A stretch of 64,000 nucleotides of DNA from Hyaloscypha bicolor E (Eukaryota; Ascomycota; Leotiomycetes; Helotiales; Hyaloscyphaceae): NCBI RefSeq assembly GCF_002865645.1, contig NW_020194684.1:1581308-1645307 (forward strand), read 5' to 3'. Numbering within the stretch: the first letter of the stretch is position 1; the number at the start of each line of letters is the position of its first letter. The notes under the pieces are model-generated. The model did no database searches, was not told the DNA's origin, and saw only the letters and a list, made by a program, of their open reading frames with translations. Of the stretch, positions 43,255-54,530 are shown one piece after another. The position numbers and the translations under genes were made by a program.

Positions 43255-45080
43255 TTTGAATGAGGGTTGATCAGTCTAAGCTCGTGGGGAGTGGGGAGTG
43301 GGGTTGGGGGCCAGTCGTGTCGTGCTGTCGCGACGGGCTCACTGGCAACGGAAAGTTTGAAGTCCTCCTCCCCTTTGCTCCGACGCGATGATAGTTGATA
43401 GCCGTTGAAGGTCGATGACGAGTTGGTCAGGCGAGGTTTTGAGGTCTGTCGTCTGTCTTCTGTAGTCTGACTGTCGTCTGAACAGGGGGGTGGGGGTCAC
43501 GTGTTGCTAGTGTGGATCTGGGGGGGTCTGAGCGAGAGTGGGCCGACCCATCAAAATGTTGGAGTGGTGGAGGGAGCGACAGTGAAAGGGAGAGGGAGCA
43601 TTCAGGAGGAAGTGCTCAAGAAGCTGCAGCCGGGCATCGCGTGCGCACTCTCAATCTAACTGGAGGTGAAGACGGGGGTCAAACCGACGCGCCGCAAGGT
43701 GCTGTAGCCTCTTGTAAAGAATGCAGTGTCTTTGTTTCCTGTCGACGATGGGCAGGAGCAAAATGATCAAACCTGTCTGCAGCGGCGAAGGGGAAAGGGA
43801 AGGGGAGGGCAGGAAGCGGAGGGGAGGGAAGGGAAGGGGAGAAGAAGGCTGGAGGCTGGCTGCTAGCTGCTAGATGAGATGGGATGGATGGGCATGGCAT
43901 GGCATGGCATGGGAGGGCATGGGGCCATGGGCTGACCCGCGCCCTTGCTGCAGGCCAAGTTCCAGTTCCAACACACTCGACCCAGCTGCTGAACTGCGGC
44001 GCCGCCTCTTCCAGTCCAGTCCCGTTCAGCACAGTCCAGTCCAATTCAGCGCAGCGCAGCGCAGTGCCGCGCAGCACAACCAGCACAGCCCCACTTCCAA
44101 ATCAAAGCTCGTATTGCAGCTGACACACCAGGCAGCCCTCCTTCAGATACAGTACACAGCACAGGAGGCAGGAGAACATGAGTGAGTGAGGGAGTGAGGG
44201 GGCGAGGGGGTGAGGGGGTGAGTTACGAGTACTGTACATAAATTAAGTGAGAATTGAAGGCGGTCACGACATTGAAAGGGACGCGGCCCATGTTGCCTGC
44301 CTCCATATCGTCGTATCGTTTGAAATCCAGCACCACCAGCCGCCAATCTGCTGTGCAGAGACACATCCGTCTGCGGACCGCGAGGCACACACAGCCTCAC
44401 AGCCGCACAGTCAGCCAAAGACCGCCTGCACGCCTGCTCCTGCACGGCAAACACCATTTGGACCTGTGGTGACATTGGTGTACCGTGTACCGGACGAGAG
44501 GCGTGAAATTGTTTTCCGCTGCGCCCCAAACAGTCAACGTCACACAATCCCTGTCCAGAGCCCTCTCTCATCTTCGACTTGGTCCATTCGCCGAGCGCGC
44601 TCCGTGCTCCCTCCTCCCCCAACCTCAAACTCGCTCGCGCACCCCAGGCCAAATCGTTCGCAGATCAAATCAAGCCCCCAAGCACACACCACAATTCCAC
44701 ACCAAGTCCACACCACCAACCCACCCGCCCCAGACCTCCCGAAATAGCGACTCGCTACACACAAGCAAGCCATCGGCCGCCCTGTTGGTGCAGCCTTTGG
44801 ACGGCAAGCCGCTGATCTTTAAAATAGGGAGGGCCATGGTTCCTGCGTCATTAGGCGGCTCGAGATAATCGCCCGAAGATTGGGCTCTATCTTTCTCCTC
44901 ACAACAACATCGCAACTTTTCCAATTCCATGTTTTGGACCTGAGCCTTCGAACGGCTCCCCCCCCGCACGTGGTCTAGCACCAGACTAGACTGGCTTTGC
45001 GTGCCTGGCTCGGATCCCACCTCCCCCCCCCACGCGTTGTAAATAAGCTTAATCCGCCCTCCGAACGCATCGCACGCATC
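43255..45080. promoter_or_regulatory. 1.8-kb divergent region with simple repeats
   Basis: This separates two divergent cell-surface genes and has no supported coding sequence. It holds G-rich and A/G-rich runs at 43500-43620 and 43770-43850, GGCAT repeated about four times at 43891-43912, GCAGC-type repeats at 44047-44078 and a GAGTGAGG/GAGGGGGT cluster at 44178-44222. From 44380 to 44760 the plus strand is C/A-rich. Such strand bias suits long 5' leaders and regulatory DNA of highly expressed genes. Confidence 0.5.
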
Positions 45081-46852
45081 ATGGCGTGGTTTTCTATCCC
45101 TCGACCGCTGGCGGTGCTTCTGGCACTGTCGCTCTTTGGTGATGCCGCCACCGCCATCGAGCTTGACTTGACCTCAAGTGGTGCGTTCCATCGGCTCTCC
45201 CAACCCGCTAAACCCCCCCAGGCTCTTTGGCTGATATTCAGTACAGCGTCGATCAAGTCAGCGGCAAGCACAATCGCCTTTGACATGATGTCCTACTATA
45301 AAGGAAACCTCTCAGGCCAAACGCCAGGGCTACTGCCCGGTCCTCCAGCGACCCCCTCTATAACAAATGCGGGATACTTCTGGTGGGAAGCAGGTGCAAT
45401 GTTTGGAAGTCTCGTCGACTACGTAAGCACGCCCACACTTCTGCTATTTCCAATAGTCCTATTCCCTAAGACACTTGCCCGCTCCAATTTGTCGTTACAT
45501 CATCTTCATCTCGGAAATTTCTAACCGTTTGGATTTCCAGTGGTATTACACAGGTGACACGACATACAATGACGTTGTCTCACAAGCACTGCTATTTCAG
45601 ACCGGTCCGGATAATGACTACCTTCCTACGAACCAAACCAACGGCATGGGCAACGATGATCAAGGTAGCTACAACTTTCTTTATGTTTGGCACCTGCCTA
45701 GTCCAGGGTGTGTTCTGGCAACACGATTGCGCTGACCGATCTTCAAATAACAGGTTTCTGGGGCATGTCGGCAATGACTGCAGCAGAATTGGGCTTTCCA
45801 GACCCTCCACCCGACAAGCCACAATGGCTCGCACTTGCTCAAGGAGTCTACAACGTTCAGGCAGGCAAGTGGGACCCTACCACGTGTAATGGAGGCTTGC
45901 ATTGGCAAGCCTTTTCCTTTCTCAACGGTTTCACCTACAAGAACTCCATCGCCAATGGGTGCTTCTTCAATATCGCTGCTCGCCTGGCCGTATACACGGC
46001 CAATGATTCATATGCCGTATCTGCAGAACGAACATGGGATTGGGTGAGAAGTGTTAAATTCATAGATGACGCCTATAATGTGTATGACGGCGCGCAATCG
46101 ACCGTCGACAACTGTACGCAGGTCAACAAACAGCAATATTCGTACAATTCTGCCATCTTTCTCCTCGGGGCTGCACACATGTACAACTATGTAAGTGCAG
46201 AATCATGCTTGCCGAATGTTACACAAAGACTGACAGCATATACAAGACAAATGGTAGCCAAATCTGGCAGGGCCGGGTCGCCGGGCTCCTCAATGCAACC
46301 CTCACAAACTTCTTCCGAAATGGCATCGCCTACGAAAACATATGCGAAGCGAAAGTAAGCACATGCTCGATCGATATGCTCAGCTTCAAAGCCTACCTCA
46401 CGCGCTGGATGGCGGCAGCCACGAAACAAGCCCCTTTCATCTTCGACCAGGTCAAGGGGGTTCTCGAGAGCTCTGCCAAAGCGGCAGCCCTCCAATGTTC
46501 CGGTTCTCCGGCCGATCATCCAAATGGGAGAACGTGTGGACTCAGCTGGGCACTCGGGGCAGCGTGGGATGGCACATCGGGAGTCGGACAGCAAATGGCT
46601 GCGATGGAGGTCATTCAGAGCAATTTGATCACGCAAGCGAAAGCCCCTCTGACGGCGGGCTCTGGGGGCACGAGTAAGGGAGACCCCAGCGCGGGAAGCG
46701 GAGATATCAGCACACCAGAAGTAGTGAAGCCGATTACCACAGCGGATCGAGCCGGTGCTGGGATTTTGACGGCCTTATTGTCTGCTATCGTGGTGAGTGG
46801 CCTGGCCTGGGTGAGCATGGCCGAGAAGGGGGTAGGTATCATGAAGGGATGA
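45081..46852 (+). CDS. GH76 family protein, Dfg5/Dcw1-like
   Basis: Five exons, 45081-45180, 45247-45422, 45541-45664, 45754-46190 and 46247-46852, encode 480 residues. A signal peptide ([18 protein letters not shown], cleavage near ATAIE) precedes the GH76 barrel: [31 protein letters not shown], the paired acids in [42 protein letters not shown] and [12 protein letters not shown]. Dfg5/Dcw1 proteins are GPI-anchored and are thought to transfer GPI proteins onto cell wall glucan by cutting the alpha-1,6-mannose core. After the barrel come a Ser/Gly linker and a hydrophobic C-terminal segment ([16 protein letters not shown]), consistent with anchoring, although a short charged tail follows. 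Introns are 66, 118, 89 and 56 bp; the first uses the CAGTACAG acceptor, required by the frame. Confidence 0.93.
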
Positions 46853-47481
46853 TTATGGTGTCGGACTCGAATTTGGCAAACGGCAACTCCGGGTACGACA
46901 TCAGGAGATGAATATCCCGCATTTTCTGGGAGGTTTTGGGATTTCTTTTGGAGCATCATCATGAAGAGGCGTCAGGAATACCTGGTTTTGAATGCATAGA
47001 ACTTGAAATGACTAAAAAATTATAATCCTGAATTCCTGATCCCTGATGTCCTCGATGCAAAACATACCTTGACCTGTCGCTCCATTTCAGAATCCTAAGA
47101 GGTATGGGACAATAGCCCCTCACAATTCTGTTTTTCTAAGATAAAACTTCGTAGCTGATATTTATTATTTTCAGTCATCTCAATGTCCTAGATGACTCTG
47201 GACAAGTGGAGATATCTTTTCCATAATGCGGGCTACTGTGTTGTTAATTCCTCCCCATTGTTAGCTATTTGTAGTTTGAAGATATGGGGTCTTTAAAGAG
47301 CTGTTCTCGTCCTCACAAAGTCCTAGGTAATAGCTAATTGCAAAGTCATGTTTAGAAGAACTCAGATCTCCAATTCTTTGCAAAGTTCATTTATTGGTGG
47401 AAAACATGGCGGGGCGGGGCGGAAGGAAAAGGAGCATAGTGTCTGTGCAGAAATATTTCTGTGAAATTGGTAATAATGTAT
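46853..47481. other. Intergenic region
   Basis: About 630 bp of moderately A+T-rich sequence between the GH76 gene and the inverted repeat. No gene seen. Confidence 0.45.
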
Positions 47482-47621
47482 CCCTTCGTCTGGCAAGAAA
47501 TGGTCCGTACTAGCGGCCGCACACAAATATCCCTTGTAGGTAAGAATACAACCATCTCCTCCAATCACGCTATCCGCATGATGCGGCCGCTAGTACGGAC
47601 CATTTCTTGCCAGACGAAGGG
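47482..47621. repeat. Perfect 40-bp inverted repeat (foldback)
   Basis: The arm 47482-47521 is the exact reverse complement of 47582-47621, with a 60-bp spacer. Each arm holds GCGGCCGC near its inner end and CCCTTCG/CGAAGGG at its outer end. Pairing continues imperfectly outward into the TATATA element before the tRNA gene. The arms have no mismatch, which implies recent origin or active correction. It may be a foldback or MITE-like insertion, a palindromic duplication, or a cloning or assembly artefact. Confidence 0.9.
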
Positions 47622-47622
47622 C

Positions 47623-47628
47623 TATATA
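47623..47628 (+). promoter_or_regulatory. TATA element upstream of tRNA-Val
   Basis: TATATA starts 36 bp and ends 31 bp before the first tRNA base, the usual place for an upstream TFIIIB-positioning element at fungal tRNA genes. It directly abuts the right arm of the inverted repeat. Confidence 0.5.
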
Positions 47629-47658
47629 GATCCAGATAAGGAACTTTTTCGTTGCTCA

Positions 47659-47753
47659 GGACGGTTGGTGTAGCGGTTATCACGTCTGCTTTACATAGCA
47701 TAATTATATGTTCATATCGCAGCAGGTCGCAAGTTCGATCCTTGCATCGTTCA
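47659..47753 (+). tRNA. tRNA-Val (anticodon UAC) with a 22-nt intron
   Basis: The mature parts fold as a full cloverleaf: acceptor stem GGACGGT with ATCGTTC (two G-U pairs) and discriminator A; D stem GTG/CAC around AGCGGTTA; anticodon stem CTGC/GCAG with loop TTTACAC; T arm GCAAG-TTCGATC-CTTGC. The anticodon TAC is at 47692-47694. A 22-nt intron, 47696-47717, sits after position 37, the standard site cut by the tRNA splicing endonuclease. The A box (GTGTAGCGGTTAT) and B box (GTTCGATCC) are intact. Base pair 27-43 would be a T-C mismatch, the only irregularity. Confidence 0.93.
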
Positions 47754-47793
47754 AAGCTTTTGCTTCTTCATTCCATGCCCTAAGTGATTGGGC

Positions 47794-47801
47794 TTTTTTT
47801 T
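47794..47801 (+). terminator. T8 run, possible Pol III terminator
   Basis: Eight consecutive T residues lie 40 bp downstream of the tRNA. Pol III needs about five or more T in fungi, and there is no longer run closer to the gene. Confidence 0.55.
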
Positions 47802-48012
47802 GGTTCTTTTGCTCCAATTCCTTTTATTTTTACAACAGTCTTGCGATCATCTGACATTGGAACCTTTAACCGAATCGCCGACCACAGGTGCCTCTATTCT
47901 ATTGCGTCTTTAAGCTCATCCTTCCGCATGTTTTGACACGCGTTCCACTCCCTAAATTCCACACAAGCGTCTCCCCCACCTTCCATTTGAAGTCCTCTTC
48001 AACCACGCCGCC

Positions 48013-49480
48013 ATGGACTTCAATGGTTCGTCGCCGTTTCCTGAGGGGGTCATCTCCTTCCTGGACACTGACCTCTACAAGTTGACTATGCAATGCGCAG
48101 TCTTGAAGTATTTTGCAGATGTGAAGGTGACCTATGCTTTCAAGAACAGGACTCCTGACAAGAAGCTTTCTAGAGCTGCTTTTCGGTGGCTCCAGATCCA
48201 AATCAATAGTACGTCTCTCCCAGCCTTGCGCTTTGCGCAACCTAACACAAACAGAGCTCGGAAACATAGCCCTTTCGCTTGAAGAACTCCGCTTTCTACA
48301 GTCAACCTGTACCTACCTCAACAAGGAATACCTCGATTTCCTCAAGGACTTCAGACTCAACCCTCGCGAGCAAGTCACAGCCTCGTTCACCGCGAAAGAC
48401 GACACAGGCAGCGACGAAGATATTGGCGAAGTCAATCTTGTTGTGAAGGGATCCTGGGTCGAGACAATCCTCTACGAGATTCCACTGCTGGCTCTGACAA
48501 GCGAGGCATACTTCCGGTTCATTGACAAGGATTGGATATACGATGGCCAGGAGGAGCAGGCTTATGCTAAAGGCATGCGCCTGCTAGAAGCTGGCTGTAT
48601 CGTTTCGGAGTTTGGAACCAGACGGAGGAGAGATTACCATACTCAAGCACTTGTATTCCGAGGTTTGGTCAAGGCGAAGAAGGAGGGGGTGAAGAATGGC
48701 CTACCGGGCGAGATCTCTGGCACGAGTAATGTCCATCTTGCTATGAGGTTTGGCATTCCTCCCATCGGAACAGTTGCACACGAATGGTTCATGGGAGTAG
48801 CAGCAATTACTGGTAACTATGAGACCGCGACCAAGACCGCGTTGAGCTACTGGGTGGGATGTTTCGGGGAGGGCGTTCTCGGCATAGCTTTGACTGATAC
48901 CTTCGGCACACCCATCTTCTTGAAAGCATTCAGAGAACCAATTCCTCCTATCACTCCAACACATCAAACGAGTTTGTCTGACGGCGTGGTGGAGTCTGAG
49001 ACCTCAGCCCACGGATCGGGGAAAACAAAAACATTTGCCGAGGTCTTTACGGGTGTTCGACAAGACTCCGGAGACCCTGCAAACTTCGTCAAGATTATGC
49101 GAGAGTTCTACGCCAAGGAGGGCATCAAGGAACCGAAGACGATTGTCTTCTCCGACTCCCTCAACATAGATCTTTGTCTAGAGTACAAGAAGATTGCTGA
49201 GGAGGCCGGCTTCAAGTGCACATTCGGTGTCGGAACCTTTTTCACCAACGATTTTGTCCATCAAAGCACTGGTCACAAGTCTACCCCTCTCAATATTGTT
49301 ATCAAATTGAGCTCGGCAGCGGGCAACCAAGCCATCAAGATCAGTGATAATATTGGCAAAAATACGGGCGACATGGCCACGGTTGAGAAAGTCAAGAAGG
49401 TACTGGGCTATGAAGAGAAGGTTTGGAAATTGGGTGATGAAGAGCACCGATGGGAGACGGATGATGATCAAGTCAAATAG
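48013..49480 (+). CDS. npt1: Nicotinate phosphoribosyltransferase (NAPRTase)
   Basis: Two exons, 48013-48208 and 48255-49480, encode 473 residues. The enzyme converts nicotinate and PRPP to nicotinate mononucleotide in the NAD salvage (Preiss-Handler) pathway. Seen are the start FLDTDLYKLTMQCAVLKYF, the ALTSEAYFRF segment, EFGTRRRRDYHTQA, GTSNVHLAMRFG followed by GTVAHEW with the catalytic His, TGVRQDSGDP and FGVGTFFTNDF. The 46-bp intron (GTACGT to ACAG) splits the codon between IN and KLGN. The length is slightly above the yeast Npt1 size because of an acidic insertion (DDTGSDEDIG) and a Ser-rich loop. The start has GCCGCCATGG context. Confidence 0.96.
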
Positions 49481-50024
49481 GTCGATCCCTATCGTTGAGC
49501 TTCTTGGTGGCTTTTGTGTGTACTTGGTTGTGCATCGGTCTGCGTGGTTGGTTTGCATGGAACGGCGTTGGGATAGGGGGGACAACCTCGGTCATTCACA
49601 TGTCCCAGCAACGGCCCTAGAATTTAGAGCTCGATTTGACTTGATGGTCGTCGGTGCCAAGAAGCAATTAATCAATGACAGGAATTTTTATTCGAGTCGT
49701 CAACACTGAATGGGTACTGTATCAAAGTGACAGGGAATGAGGTGTTAACTTGTTGCTAATATTGCACTCACTTGAGGACCTACTTATTGCAGCAAAATCG
49801 GAAAATGAACCATGGCACACGGACTCAATCCACGTTATACAGCAGACATCGAAGTTTCTCAAGTGGCAGGTGTGCCCCTCAAGAGAGAGCAGTGCTGTTA
49901 ATAAAGTACGTACTGTGCGGCTCTCTGCTCACTTAGGGGGTTGTGCGGACGTTAGCGAGCTCCCCGAGTTAATTTCAGCCAACGAGACGACGTGCATCTT
50001 GTCAAAACGAACGCCTTGTCGAAT
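49481..50024. other. Intergenic region
   Basis: About 540 bp between two plus-strand genes. It should hold the NPT1 3' end and the WD40 gene promoter. No gene seen. Confidence 0.4.
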
Positions 50025-52239
50025 ATGCCCTTCGGTTTCCACTCGCACACATCTTCCTCCTCGTCGCAACATGCGCAGCAGGTTCCTGGAGCTGCTACTG
50101 CTTCTGGTATCCTGCAAGCAGCTCACAATCTAGGTTCTATCGGGGCCCCCGCTGGCAGCCTCAACAACATCGGGTCTGCGAGAACGGTAGCTGGCACAGA
50201 CAGGCTCTACCCTTCCGGTGCAACGTCGTTGAACTCGAACCTGGGAGGACAGCAGTCTGCGCTGCCATCTGCTTATGCTCCACAGCACGCCAATACATCG
50301 ATTGCAGCGCACCCTTCCAGCGGAGAAATGAGCCAGTCACAGCAGTTCGAGAACCAAAGACGCAGTCGACACCCAGATGAGCTCCATCTGAGCGGCGCAA
50401 CGAACATGGCTTCCCAGCGCGGAGCTCTGTCTCCTAGAGACTATACAACAGCCGCAGGTCCTCGTATCAGCCTTGAGCAAGCCGCACCCGAAGCATCTCA
50501 ATATACAAGCGCGGGGCAGCTCCCAGGCTCTTTGCAACCTGGCAGACCAGGCCCGATTACAGCCAACACCGCGCCCAATGCGCCAACCATGGCGCCAGAA
50601 CAGTATTCCTCTCCTTCAAGATCCTCAGCTTTAGGTCTCTCGCACAGCTATACACGCTCGAGTCCAGCCGCTGGCTTCGATGGCCAAGGGTTCACGCCCT
50701 TCACACCAACAACACCAGGAGGAACTGACCAGGGTCACTTTACATCTCCCACGACACAGAAATATGCCCCCCAGAGTACCCAACGGGCAGTCTCGAACAC
50801 GCCGCTTGGCCTCGCAGATATCCGACCCCGCGCTGACTCTGGTCTCTCTGATGGATTGCCTGGGGCAAATCCATATTCATATGACGGCGCCAACTCAGTC
50901 CCCACCAACAGCAATTATCTTGCACCATGGGCCATATATGCTTTTGACTGGTGTAAATGGCCGGCCCAGAATCACGATGCGGGGAAAGTGGCTGTTGGGA
51001 GCTATCTGGAAGATGGACATAATTTTGTAAGTGTTTGCCCATCAAAAGCCAGTTATGATATGGATATATGCTCATGTCCTTGTCAGATTCAAATTCTAGA
51101 TTCACAAATTACCCCGACACCGCCTGAATCGTATACCCCAGGAGCTCCAAAATATGGATTGGAGTTTATCAAAATCGCGGAAGCTACCCACTCGTATCCA
51201 GTCACACGCCTCTTGTGGGAACCGCCATCGTCTCAGAAGCAATCAACCGATCTTCTTGCTACCTCTGGAGACCATCTCAGACTCTGGTCTCTACCCTCAG
51301 AAACACCAATGGCGTCTCCAGGAAATTCTATTACCCGCTCCGCGAATCATGGAAGAGATCTCCCGGCGAGCAAGCTTACACCACTAGCGCTCCTTTCAAA
51401 TTCGAAGACCCCCGAACACACAGCTCCTTTGACTTCGCTGGACTGGAATACCGTCTCGCCTAGTCTCATCATCACATCAAGCATTGACACTACCTGTACA
51501 ATATGGGACATACCAACGTTGACGGCAAAAACACAATTAATTGCTCACGATAAGGAGGTCTTCGATGTGAGGTTCTGTGCAAATAGTGTTGATGTCTTCG
51601 TCAGCTGTGGAGCAGATGGGAGTGTCCGAATGTTCGACCTACGAAGTTTGGAGCATAGCACCATCATTTACGAGCCCACTGCCAAGGATGACAAAGGTAA
51701 GTTGTGCCCTACGCTCCTTGGACTTAGATACTAATTCCTCGCTAGATGCCAGTCCTGGTGGAGGAAGAATAAGTCCTACGTTGGCGCAGCAGACGATGTC
51801 ATACGCTCCACCCTTACTGAGGCTTGCTGCATCACCTCACGATACTCACCTATTAGCCACCTTCTCTCAAGATTCCAATCTTATTCGGATTCTTGATGTC
51901 CGGCAACCAGGGCAAGCCTTGCTCGAGCTTCGAGGGCATGCGGCGTCAATCAATTGCATAGAGTGGTCACCCTCGCGAAGAGGCACCCTTGCCTCTGGCG
52001 CTGATGATTCCCTAGTTCTGATTTGGGACTTACTGAGCCAAAGCACTGCACTTACTCCACAAGGTTCAGCAGTCAATGGTGCATCGGCATCAGACAACGC
52101 CCGTGGACCAGCAGCCAGCTGGCAATGTGATTACGAAGTTGGTAACATCAGCTGGGCACCCCATAGTGCTTTGAACAACGACGGTGGGGATTGGGTTGGA
52201 GTTAGTGGTGGTCGGGGAATCTGGGGCGTTAAACTGTGA
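50025..52239 (+). CDS. WD40 protein, WDR68/DCAF7 (AN11)-like
   Basis: Three exons, 50025-51026, 51087-51696 and 51746-52239, encode 701 residues. The C-terminal 390 residues carry the family's signature AIYAFDWCKW, KVAVGSYLEDGHNF and IQILDSQITP, then WD units such as LLATSGDHLRLWSL, DVFVSCGADGSVRMFDL, LASGADDSLVLIWDL and a final GVSGGRGIWGVKL. WDR68/DCAF7 is a scaffold that binds DYRK kinases and can serve as a CUL4 receptor. Unlike the roughly 340-residue animal protein, this one has a 310-residue N-terminal extension rich in Ser, Ala, Gln and Pro and with no domain. The introns are 60 and 49 bp. The first in-frame ATG is at 50025; the frame is open upstream only via GTG. Confidence 0.88.
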
Positions 52240-52454
52240 TGAATGTTATGTTCAAGAAGATCATAGACGAAATGATATCCGCATTGTCAAGCCAGGCGTT
52301 TAGGTCGATTTTCATGGCGGAATCAATATCCAGGCATTTGGGACGAGAAAGATGTCGCTTATAGCGCTCATTGTATTATAAAGGAAATGCATGAACCTCT
52401 TGATGGGGTAGCGAAGAGTCAATAGAACTATCTTACTCAACCTAGCTTTCAAAT

Positions 52455-53882
52455 TCACAATCGCGACCCATGGCGGCCATGGTCCAGCAGCACCACTGCT
52501 TTGCCCCAAACATATCGGGCTTGAAGGTCCTTCATCGCGCTGACCACGCTTTCCAATCCTCTATAGCTTCGATCAAAGACCGTTGGTCTGAGTAGACCAT
52601 CTTCCCACATGACTTTCAACCCTCTCCATATTTCAGCCGTCTCTCCTGGATCTGTTCGGTCGGTCATACCGAAACGCTGGTAAAGGTCAGAGGGAGGCAA
52701 CTGAGTTTGTTTCGACTTACATAGCCAATTATTTGGGCTTGTCTTAATAATATCCTGTTTGTTGCAATTCTCTCGATATCCCCTTCTGTCCCAGCGAATC
52801 CAATAACGAGGATGCGGCCTTTCTGCTTTAGACATTTCAGACTTTCGCCCACGAGTCCCACTGGATCATAAACAACATCAACACCTTTCCCATTGGTAAG
52901 TTGGAGCACTTCTTTCCACCATTCAGGATTGGTTTCATAATTTACACACTCGTCTGCACCAAAGCTTTTTGCAACATCGAGTTTGGCTTGAGAGCTAGCG
53001 GTGGCTATCACTCTTGCTCCAACGGCCTTGGATATCTGTATAGCCATAGCACCGAGTCCTCCAGCTGCTGCATGGATCAGAGCTGTCTCGCCTCTCTGAA
53101 GCCTCCCCCGAGTGATCAGGGCGCCATAGCTGACAGGTGCAGTCGCTGCAAGGCCAGCGGCATCTCTGAAGTCCCAGTCTTTGGGTATATGATGGAGCGA
53201 GGCTCCTTTGACGACGATCTGCTCGGCGTAGGAACCGAGCCCGCTGCCAAATACTCGATCTCCTGGTGAGTATTGAGAACCGATAGGGGCAGATACCACG
53301 ATCCCGGCGAATTCGAGTCCGAGGATGAAGGGGGGCCTGACTAAGGACCGGTTGTTTTGATGTTTGCCTCGAGCCTGAAAGAAGTAATGAGAAATTGGTC
53401 TGAGAAAGAGAGCAGGCGTGAGAAAGGGTTGGTAAAAGTATCTTCTTGAGGTCAGGACTAGTGAACTCCCCAAAGATCTAAGAATTGCTAGAGTAATTGT
53501 ATAACTTTCTGATGTTCATGGAATAGAAGCATATGCACCCAAACGACCCTTGTCTTCTCAATATTCACGGAGTCGAAGAAAAAATCAAACTTCAGAACTA
53601 AACTCATCGCACCAACGCCCCACTCCCGACAATTTTGAGGCAACATAAGTGAGAGAAAAGCGCAATTGACACAGGGTAGGAGGGTGACTTACATATAATA
53701 TGTCTACAAAGTTCACACCGACTGCAACGATTTGCACAATAACCTCGCCCTCCCTGGCTTGAGGATTTGGGACCTCGGATACCTTGATCTCTTCCAGGTC
53801 CTAAGTATGAATTAGATTGAGGACTTCCATGGTGCAGAAATGGCCTCACTTTAACAAATTCTTCTATCCGGATGGCCTTCAT
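52455..53882 (-). CDS. Quinone oxidoreductase-like MDR protein (zinc-free)
   Basis: Four exons, 53882-53850, 53800-53693, 53374-52721 and 52676-52455, encode 338 residues. It begins MKAIRIEEFVKDLEEIKV and has GEVIVQIVAVGVNFVD, PFILGLEFAGIV, the NAD(P)H motif HAAAGGLGAMAIQISKA, FGADECVNY and GVDVVYDPVG. Zinc-binding residues of classical alcohol dehydrogenases are missing, as in the quinone oxidoreductase (QOR) branch, which reduces quinones or enones with NADPH. The second intron is 318 bp, much longer than any other in the window, yet the flanking residues ILY and ARGK join as the family requires. The other introns are 49 and 44 bp. Substrate not determinable. Confidence 0.9.
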
Positions 53883-54530
53883 TGCTTATAAGGTATACTG
53901 TGAAGTGGACAGGAGGGAATAGACGGGCTCGCGGCTTGGAGAGCTGAGGTGAAAGCGGCGTCGGATGCGGAGACGGAAAAGCGGCACTAATTATTGAGGG
54001 CTTTAGATTCGAGCTGGGGAATAAAAAGAGACGGATCTTAAATATTCTAGATCATCACAAATATACGAGGAAGTAGACTCTGGCTTTACTATAGATAGAA
54101 GGTATTTCTAGTGAAGAAGTATCTGAAATATCCAAGCCGACTTGAAACATTGAGACGTGCCGCTTTCACCTTCTCGCGCGAGCGAAGTTGAACATTTCAA
54201 ACAAGGCTTCTGTGCCTGCTACTTCGAATATTCCCTTAATTCATATTTGTCCTCTCCAACTTGTCCTTAGAAGCTCTAGAATATTCAAGTCCTCGGTCCA
54301 GTTAATATCCAATATAACTTGGGACATTGGGAAAAAATATCCGGGTACCCTCAACCTTACGAGTTTGCAGCGGCAGCTCCCAAACTCGCTAGCCGACGAG
54401 GCTGAGATCACGTGGTATAGAACTATCAAATGCGGCGGGAGGCAAGGGTCAAGTTTAGCGCGATTTCCATTTTAAAACCAACAGCAAGCTCTCTACTTAC
54501 ATTTACACTCTACAACCTCCATTATCCACA
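53883..54530. promoter_or_regulatory. Divergent MDR/spt5 promoter with inverted motif
   Basis: AGGTGAAAGCGGC at 53947-53959 is repeated in exact inverted form at 54159-54171, and a partial direct copy AAAAGCGGCAC lies at 53978-53988. The motif lies between head-to-head genes and could be a binding site for a fungal zinc-cluster type regulator (CGG-containing half-sites), which is inference. Confidence 0.5.

Noticed and set aside
43679..44747. Overlapping open frames in the FLC/GH76 interval
   Set aside because: They arise from simple repeats and strand bias, with low-complexity translations in several frames at once.
46351..46381. Possible extra intron in the last GH76 exon (GTAAGC to CTCAG)
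   Set aside because: The continuous reading keeps the family pattern before [12 protein letters not shown], whereas a 31-bp intron would be too short and would shift the frame.
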